NCBI GenBank assembly: GCA_020200195.1
Contig: JAIVJE010000379.1
Coordinates: 1-5,357 of the forward strand
Direction of reading: 5' to 3'
DNA: 5,357 bases
Origin: Acidobacteriota bacterium
GTDB lineage: Bacteria > Acidobacteriota > Vicinamibacteria > Vicinamibacterales > 2-12-FULL-66-21
The notes beneath the pieces were generated by a model, which did not search any database, was not told where the DNA came from, and saw nothing but the letters and a program-made list of their open reading frames with translations. Position numbers and translations under genes: made by a program. Below, piece by piece: positions 1 to 5,357 of the stretch. Position 1 is the first letter of the stretch, and every line of letters begins with the position of its first letter.

Positions 1-1
1 C

Positions 2-61
2 GATCTGCTCGTCCGGGCGCGCGAACGTGCCGCCCGCCCGGTCCAGCCCCGCCGCCGCTGA
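2..61 (+). CDS. Probable C-terminal tail of an upstream gene (partial)
   Basis: Frame 2 is open from the left edge and ends at TGA 59-61, giving 19 codons that read DLLVRARERAARPVQPRRR. An arginine-rich, helix-then-basic tail with mostly G or C third positions fits the end of a real protein in this GC-rich genome. It ends 55 nt before the next likely start. The product cannot be identified from so few residues. A 60-nt open stretch is also easy to get by chance here, and the other two + frames are open at the edge as well, so this is a tentative call. Confidence 0.4.
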   Translation, partial: DLLVRARERAARPVQPRRR

Positions 62-104
62 GCCGACCCCGGCGTCATCATCATCCATGGCGCGGTCCGT
101 GCGG

Positions 105-110
105 TACAAT
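105..110 (+). promoter_or_regulatory. Possible -10 element (TACAAT)
   Basis: TACAAT matches the sigma-70 -10 consensus TATAAT at five of six positions and is an AT-rich island in GC-rich surroundings. It ends 6 nt before the ATG at 117, so transcription starting the usual distance downstream would begin at or next to that ATG and give a leaderless mRNA. No Shine-Dalgarno sequence precedes 117, which agrees. No convincing -35 hexamer lies about 17 nt upstream (82-87 reads CATCCA), which weakens the call. If real, it would drive the whole operon. Confidence 0.4.
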
Positions 111-116
111 CGTCAT

Positions 117-725
117 ATGTCTGTGCGCCTGCGCTCCTGCGCGCTCTTGGCTTGTTGCCTGACCCTTGCCGTCCCCACGGACGCGATGCAGCAGTTCACG
201 AAACAACAGGCGGATCGCTTTCAGGCCAAGCTCGTCCAAATCGTGCTGGCCGGACACGGTACACCAGCCCGAGGTGCTGCGCCCCGATCCACTGAGGTGA
301 CCGACGCAGAAGTGAACTCGTATCTCCGGTTCCACGCCGCCGATCAGATTCCCCCCGGTATCGTCGAACCGACGCTCAACGCGGCTGGCGCGGGACGCGT
401 CCGCGGGCGCGCGGTGGTCGATCTCGACGTGGTCCGCAAGCAAAAGCAGCGTGGATGGCTCGATCCGATGGGCTACGTGGGCGGACGGATGCCGGTTACA
501 GCCAGCGGGACGCTCACGACCAAGGATGGAATCGGCCATTTTCAACTGGAGTCGGCCGAAATCTCCGGTGTAACCGTTCCGAAAACGGTTCTGCAGGAGC
601 TTCTCAGCTACTACTCGGCGACGCCGGAGGATCCTGACGGCATCAACATGGACGAACCGTTCGAGCTGCCGTCGCGGATTCGCGAGATACGCGTCAAATC
701 GGGGTCGGCGACCATCGTGCAATAG
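117..725 (+). CDS. Secreted protein of unknown function (202 aa)
   Basis: I do not recognise a named family with confidence. From ATG 117 the protein opens with a classical signal peptide: a basic start (MSVRLRS), a hydrophobic core at about residues 8-19, and a likely cleavage after TDA near residue 23. The mature part is probably exported to the periplasm or beyond. It has no further membrane segment and no recognisable catalytic motif. Residues 60-110 (VTDAEVNSYLRF, then GRVRGRAVVDLDV) and 125-202 (ASGTLTTKDGIGHFQLESAEISG, ending LPSRIREIRVKSGSATIVQ; contiguous parts abbreviated) alternate short polar and hydrophobic stretches, suggesting a beta-rich fold. The pattern loosely recalls DUF2993/LmeA-like lipid-binding proteins, which is inference only. 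Starts at 27 and 87 are in frame, but 117 gives the best signal peptide and sits just after the possible -10. It ends 6 nt before recG and probably leads the operon. Confidence 0.75.
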   Translation: MSVRLRSCALLACCLTLAVPTDAMQQFTKQQADRFQAKLVQIVLAGHGTPARGAAPRSTEVTDAEVNSYLRFHAADQIPPGIVEPTLNAAGAGRVRGRAVVDLDVVRKQKQRGWLDPMGYVGGRMPVTASGTLTTKDGIGHFQLESAEISGVTVPKTVLQELLSYYSATPEDPDGINMDEPFELPSRIREIRVKSGSATIVQ

Positions 726-731
726 CGCGCC

Positions 732-2842
<2,111 letters not shown>

Positions 2843-2846
<4 letters not shown>

Positions 2847-3400
2847 TGCGCATCATCGCCGGCACACTGAAAGGGCGGCGCCTCGACGCCCCCGACTGGC
2901 CGGGACTGCGGCCGACCTCGGACAAGCTGCGCGAAACGCTGTTCAATATTCTCGCCACTCGCATCGAGGGCGCGCGCGTGCTCGACGGGTACGCCGGCAC
3001 CGGAGCGGTCGGCATCGAAGCCCTCAGCCGCGGCGCGGCCGCCGTCACGTTCGTCGACCGCGATCCTCGCGCGGTGCGGCTGATCGAAGAAAACCTGCGG
3101 CGCTGCGCCGTCACCGACCGCCATGCTATTATCCGCGCGGGGTTGGCCGATGCCGCGGCGCGGCTGCGGGCCGGAGTGTTCGACGTGGTGTTTCTCGATC
3201 CGCCGTACGGTCCGCTGGAACTCGCCGGGGCGCTCGACGCCGCGGCGCCGTTCGCGCAGGCCGGCACGGTGCTCGTCGTCGAACACGCCAGGCGCGATCC
3301 GGCGCCGGAGCACGCGGGTCCGTTCCTTCGAACACGCGACGTCGTGTCGGGCGACAGCGCCCTCTCATTCTACGCAGTGCCGATCCTGGAGAGTCGATGA
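2843..3400 (+). CDS. rsmD: 16S rRNA (guanine(966)-N(2))-methyltransferase RsmD
   Basis: RsmD uses S-adenosylmethionine to methylate N2 of G966 (E. coli numbering) in 16S rRNA of the assembling small subunit. The 185-residue protein shows the family signatures in order: RIIAGTLKGRRL (3-14), RPTSDKLRETLFNIL (23-37), the SAM-binding motif I VLDGYAGTGAVGIEALSRGA (46-65), the acidic VDRDP after strand 2 (71-75), and the catalytic DPPY of N-methyltransferases (119-122). Motif I reads LDGYAGTG where many relatives have LDLFAGSG or LDLFAGTG; the glycines are kept. ATG 2843 overlaps the recG stop as ATGA. The adjacent ATG 2846 is equally possible and gives the family-typical MRIIAG start. The gene in turn overlaps coaD by 4 nt, a pairing seen in many bacteria. 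Confidence 0.95.
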
Positions 3401-3900
3401 ACGAGATCATCGCGATCTATCCCGGTTCGTTCGATCCTCTGACGAACGGCCACGTCGATATCATCCAGCGCGGTTCCCGCCTCTTCGATCGCATCGTGAT
3501 TGCGGTCCTGATCAACGTCGACAAGGCGCCGCTCTTTACCGTCTCCGAGCGCGTCGAGATCACTCGCGAGGCGTTCCGCGGTGTCGCCAATGTGGAAGTG
3601 GATACGTTCGACGGTCTGCTCGTCGCTTATGCTCGTCGCCGGCATGCCAGCGTCATCGTCCGCGGATTGCGAGCGGTGTCGGACTTCGAGTACGAGATGC
3701 AGATGGCGTTGATGAATCGGCATTTGAACGCCGACGTCGAAACGGTCTTCATGATGCCCGCCGAACCCTACACCTATGTCAGCTCGCGGCTCGTCAAAGA
3801 GGTCGTCGCGCTCGGCGGGTCTGTTCACGGCCTCGTCCCGGAGAGCGTGGAGCTGCGGTTGCGCGACAAGAAGCTCGCGCGAGAAACGTTGAGGGCATGA
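3397..3900 (+). CDS. coaD: Phosphopantetheine adenylyltransferase
   Basis: CoaD transfers AMP from ATP to 4'-phosphopantetheine, giving dephospho-CoA and pyrophosphate. This is the penultimate and often rate-setting step of coenzyme A synthesis, in the cytoplasm. The 167-residue protein has the usual length for this hexameric nucleotidyltransferase. It carries YPGSFDPLTNGHVDII (8-23) with the (T/H)xGH active-site motif as TNGH (16-19), the substrate-binding RGLRAVSDFEYE (89-100), and the nucleotide-binding YVSSRLVKEVVALGG (127-141). No expected residue is missing. ATG 3397 overlaps the rsmD stop in an ATGA, and GGAG at 3388-3391 lies 5 nt upstream, a good Shine-Dalgarno that fixes the start. 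It is translationally coupled to rsmD upstream and the aminotransferase downstream. Confidence 0.97.
   Translation: MNEIIAIYPGSFDPLTNGHVDIIQRGSRLFDRIVIAVLINVDKAPLFTVSERVEITREAFRGVANVEVDTFDGLLVAYARRRHASVIVRGLRAVSDFEYEMQMALMNRHLNADVETVFMMPAEPYTYVSSRLVKEVVALGGSVHGLVPESVELRLRDKKLARETLRA
3891..3895 (+). promoter_or_regulatory. Shine-Dalgarno (GAGGG) bearing on the aminotransferase start
   Basis: GAGGG lies inside the last codons of coaD. It is only 1 nt from ATG 3897, which is too close to work, but 7 nt from the in-frame ATG 3903, which is ideal. This favours 3903 as the functional start, whereas the ATGA overlap with coaD (the arrangement used at the two previous junctions) favours 3897. The two differ by only two residues. 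Confidence 0.5.
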
Positions 3901-5102
3901 GGATGCTTGCGCCGCGCGCCGGTCGGATCGGTGTATCACCCACGATGAAGGTGGCCGCCGAGGCCCTGAAGCTGAAGGCTCAGGGCGTCGACGTGGTCGA
4001 TCTCGGCGCGGGCGAGCCGGATTTTCCGACGCCGGTCCACGTCTCGCAGGCCGCGCACGCCGCCATCGACGCGAATTTCACGAAGTACACGACCAACTCC
4101 GGTACGGAAGATCTCAGGCAGGCCGTCGCCGATCGGTACCGCGCCGATTATGGAGTCGAGTACTCGACAAAAGAAATCATCATTAGCGCGGGGGGCAAAC
4201 AGGGACTTTACAACGCGGCGATGGTGCTGTTCTCCGCCGGTGACGAGGTGATCACGCATATGCCCGGGTGGCCGACCCTGGTCGAGCAGATCCGGCTCGC
4301 GGACGCGACCCCGATCATCGTCCGGACCCACGCCGAGGACGGCTTTTCTCTGCGGGCCGCGCCCCTCCTTTCGGCCATCACGCCCCGGACGCGCGGCATC
4401 ATGGTCAACTCGCCGGGGAATCCTACCGGCGCGCTGATCTCTGAACGCGACCTGGCCGCCGTTGCTGACGAAGCCGCGCGGCGCGGAATCTGGATCCTCC
4501 TCGACCTCTGCTACGAAAAGCTCATTTACGATCCGACGCCGCACAACCTGCCGCGTGTCCTGACGGAGCGAATGCGCGACCGGACAGTCCTCTGCGGCTC
4601 GGCGTCCAAGGCCTACGCGATGACGGGCTGGCGCTGCGGGTGGACGCTCGCCCCCGCGGAAGTGGTCAACGCATGCAACGCGCTGCAGAGCCACTCGACA
4701 TCCAACGTCTGCTCCATCACGCAAAAGGCCGTCCTGGCTGCCGTCAGCGGTCCGCAGCAGTGCGTGACCGACATGCTCGACGAGTACCGCCGCCGCCGGG
4801 ATCTGATGTGCCAGTTGCTCGCTGACGAACCCCGCCTGCGGGTCCTCAAACCCGCCGGTGCGTTTTACCTGTTCCTGGACGTGTCCGAGTTCCTGTCACC
4901 CGACGGCGTACGCACGTCCGCCCAGCTCGCGCAGTGCCTGCTCGACGATGTGCGGGTGGCGATTACGCCGGGCGAGGCTTTCGATGCGCCCGGATTCATT
5001 CGCGTGTCCTACGCGACGTCGACCGAGCAGCTCGAACGCGGCGCGTCTCGCATCATCGATTACGTGCGCGCGCTCGAGCGACGCGCAGCGATCGCGAGGT
5101 AG
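3897..5102 (+). CDS. Class I PLP-dependent aminotransferase, AspC/AspB type
   Basis: This is a cytoplasmic fold-type I aminotransferase, most like the bacterial aspartate aminotransferases that exchange amino groups between aspartate and 2-oxoglutarate. The 401 residues match the family length. Visible landmarks are SPTMKVAAEALKLKAQG (14-30), GAGEPDFPTP (37-46), AGGKQGLYN (98-106), NSPGNPTG with the cofactor-contacting Asn175, Asp203 and Tyr206 in DLCYEKLIYD, Lys238 in SASKAYAMTGWR as the Schiff-base lysine, Arg246, and Arg369 in FIRVSYATS for the substrate alpha-carboxylate. Departures from the common SDEIY and MTGWRIG wording place cysteines at 205 and 247, with another at 233. Aspartate is the likeliest substrate, but the sequence does not exclude others such as prephenate or alanine, so I give no symbol. 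The start is 3897 (ATGA overlap with coaD) or 3903 (better Shine-Dalgarno). The frame stays open well upstream, but that part overlaps rsmD and coaD and is not coding in this frame. Confidence 0.93.
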   Translation: MRMLAPRAGRIGVSPTMKVAAEALKLKAQGVDVVDLGAGEPDFPTPVHVSQAAHAAIDANFTKYTTNSGTEDLRQAVADRYRADYGVEYSTKEIIISAGGKQGLYNAAMVLFSAGDEVITHMPGWPTLVEQIRLADATPIIVRTHAEDGFSLRAAPLLSAITPRTRGIMVNSPGNPTGALISERDLAAVADEAARRGIWILLDLCYEKLIYDPTPHNLPRVLTERMRDRTVLCGSASKAYAMTGWRCGWTLAPAEVVNACNALQSHSTSNVCSITQKAVLAAVSGPQQCVTDMLDEYRRRRDLMCQLLADEPRLRVLKPAGAFYLFLDVSEFLSPDGVRTSAQLAQCLLDDVRVAITPGEAFDAPGFIRVSYATSTEQLERGASRIIDYVRALERRAAIAR

Positions 5103-5105
5103 AGA

Positions 5106-5218
5106 GCACGGAGAAAACTCAACCGCGGAGGCACGGAGGACACGGCCGGTGTCACTGGAAGAGCCAAGCCTGAAGCCTCCGTGAACTCCGTGTCTCCGTG
5201 GTGAATTCTTCTCCGTGC
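5106..5218. repeat. Long imperfect palindrome of CTCCGTG/CACGGAG heptamers
   Basis: Two 40-nt arms, 5106-5145 and 5179-5218, are reverse complements at 32 of 40 positions by hand alignment, separated by a 33-nt loop. The right side carries four exact CTCCGTG heptamers starting at 5177, 5186, 5194 and 5211. Each faces a left-side partner at 5141, 5132, 5124 and 5107; two partners are exact CACGGAG and two have drifted (CGCGGAG, CACGGCC). The element starts 3 nt after the aminotransferase stop and nearly fills the gap to the next gene. Similar CTCCGTG-rich palindromes recur between genes of several GC-rich phyla and are often mis-annotated as short proteins containing HGDTEFTE or RRHGGHG; that is from memory. 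It is probably a REP- or MITE-like dispersed repeat and might also end or stabilise transcripts. There is no U-tract typical of an intrinsic terminator. Confidence 0.8.
5146..5158. repeat. Small inverted repeat in the palindrome loop
   Basis: CCGGTGTCACTGG is a near-perfect palindrome: CCGGT can pair with ACTGG, including one G-U pair in RNA, around a 3-nt turn. It lies in the loop between the two long arms, so the folded RNA would carry a small secondary hairpin. Just after it the hexamer AAGCCT is repeated at 5166-5171 and 5173-5178. Both are short and could be chance. Confidence 0.35.
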
Positions 5219-5247
5219 CCTTCGCCACCTCCGAAACACACTTTCAC

Positions 5248-5357
5248 ATGCCACCCTCCGATCTCCTCGCGCAACTCCAGACCATCCTCGGCCCTTCCCA
5301 CGTCAGAACCGATGACGCGTCCCGGGCCGCCTATGGCGTAGATGCGCTGAAGCGCGG
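5248..5357 (+). CDS. Probable GlcD-type FAD-linked oxidase, N-terminus (partial)
   Basis: ATG 5248 opens a frame that runs off the window after 36 codons. The start reads MPPSDLLAQLQTILGP, then HVRTDDASRAAYGVDAL and KRG. A short amphipathic helix, a V-x-T-D turn and an A-x-Y-x-x-D-x-L stretch are the typical N-terminus of the FAD-binding type 4 oxidase family (glycolate oxidase subunit GlcD, D-lactate dehydrogenase). These enzymes oxidise 2-hydroxy acids and pass electrons toward the respiratory chain. The FAD-binding domain itself lies beyond the edge, so identity rests on a short match from memory. No Shine-Dalgarno is visible. The next in-frame stop upstream is at 5182-5184, and GTG 5215 is a less likely alternative start inside the repeat. 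It is separated from the aminotransferase by the palindrome, so it is probably a separate transcript. Confidence 0.65.
   Translation, partial: MPPSDLLAQLQTILGPSHVRTDDASRAAYGVDALKR

Noticed and set aside
1..80. Possible minus-strand gene starting at the ATG cluster opposite 74-82.
   Set aside because: It is a short open stretch with low-complexity Arg/Gly/Ala translation; the + strand frame ending at 61 is more protein-like.
126..155. Lipobox-like LLAC at residues 10-13 of the secreted protein.
   Set aside because: The hydrophobic stretch before the cysteine is too short and continues after it, so a normal type I signal peptide fits better than a lipoprotein signal.
572..590. Perfect 7-bp inverted repeat AACCGTT / AACGGTT with a 5-nt loop inside the secreted-protein gene.
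   Set aside because: It lies mid-gene, has no U-tract and is short enough to arise by chance; nothing links it to regulation.
3123..3896. The aminotransferase frame stays open 258 codons upstream of its start.
   Set aside because: It overlaps rsmD and coaD, whose family motifs are clear, and the translation is arginine-rich and low in pattern. The openness comes from high GC, not coding.
5103..5247. Intrinsic terminator after the aminotransferase.
   Set aside because: The palindrome could fold, but no T-run follows either arm, so a classical rho-independent terminator is not supported.
5060..5254. Minus-strand ORFs across the intergenic gap containing HGDTEFTE- and RRHGVHGG-like peptides.
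   Set aside because: These peptides are the translation of the CTCCGTG repeat and a known kind of spurious annotation, not a protein.

Overview
The window is GC-rich bacterial chromosome, almost entirely coding and all on the + strand. Codon third positions are mostly G or C, which is why long spurious ORFs appear in the other frames. The recG-rsmD-coaD-aminotransferase order, the protein sequences and the CTCCGTG-type intergenic palindrome suggest an Acidobacteriota-like genome (perhaps Vicinamibacteria-like). This assignment is inference from recall, not a search result.

Layout. Bases 2-61 look like the last 19 codons of an upstream gene. A possible -10 element (105-110) sits just before a small secreted protein of unknown function (117-725). 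Then comes a tightly packed series: recG (732-2846), rsmD (2843-3400), coaD (3397-3900) and a class I PLP-dependent aminotransferase of the AspC/AspB type (3897-5102). The recG GTG lies 6 nt after the secreted-protein stop. The other three junctions are 4-nt ATGA stop/start overlaps, so this is very likely one translationally coupled operon. A 145-bp gap follows, filled almost entirely by an imperfect palindrome built from CTCCGTG/CACGGAG heptamers (5106-5218). The window ends in the first 36 codons of a probable GlcD-type FAD-linked oxidase (5248 onward).

Function. The operon is mostly housekeeping: RecG remodels stalled replication forks, RsmD methylates 16S rRNA, CoaD makes dephospho-CoA, and the aminotransferase links amino acids to central metabolism. 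No single pathway unites them. The co-transcription is best read as a conserved neighbourhood in which the secreted protein is the unexplained member.

I found no exciting new system such as a defence island, CRISPR array, phage or toxin-antitoxin module. The two items most worth a second look are the intergenic palindrome with its regularly spaced heptamers and the uncharacterised secreted protein leading the operon.
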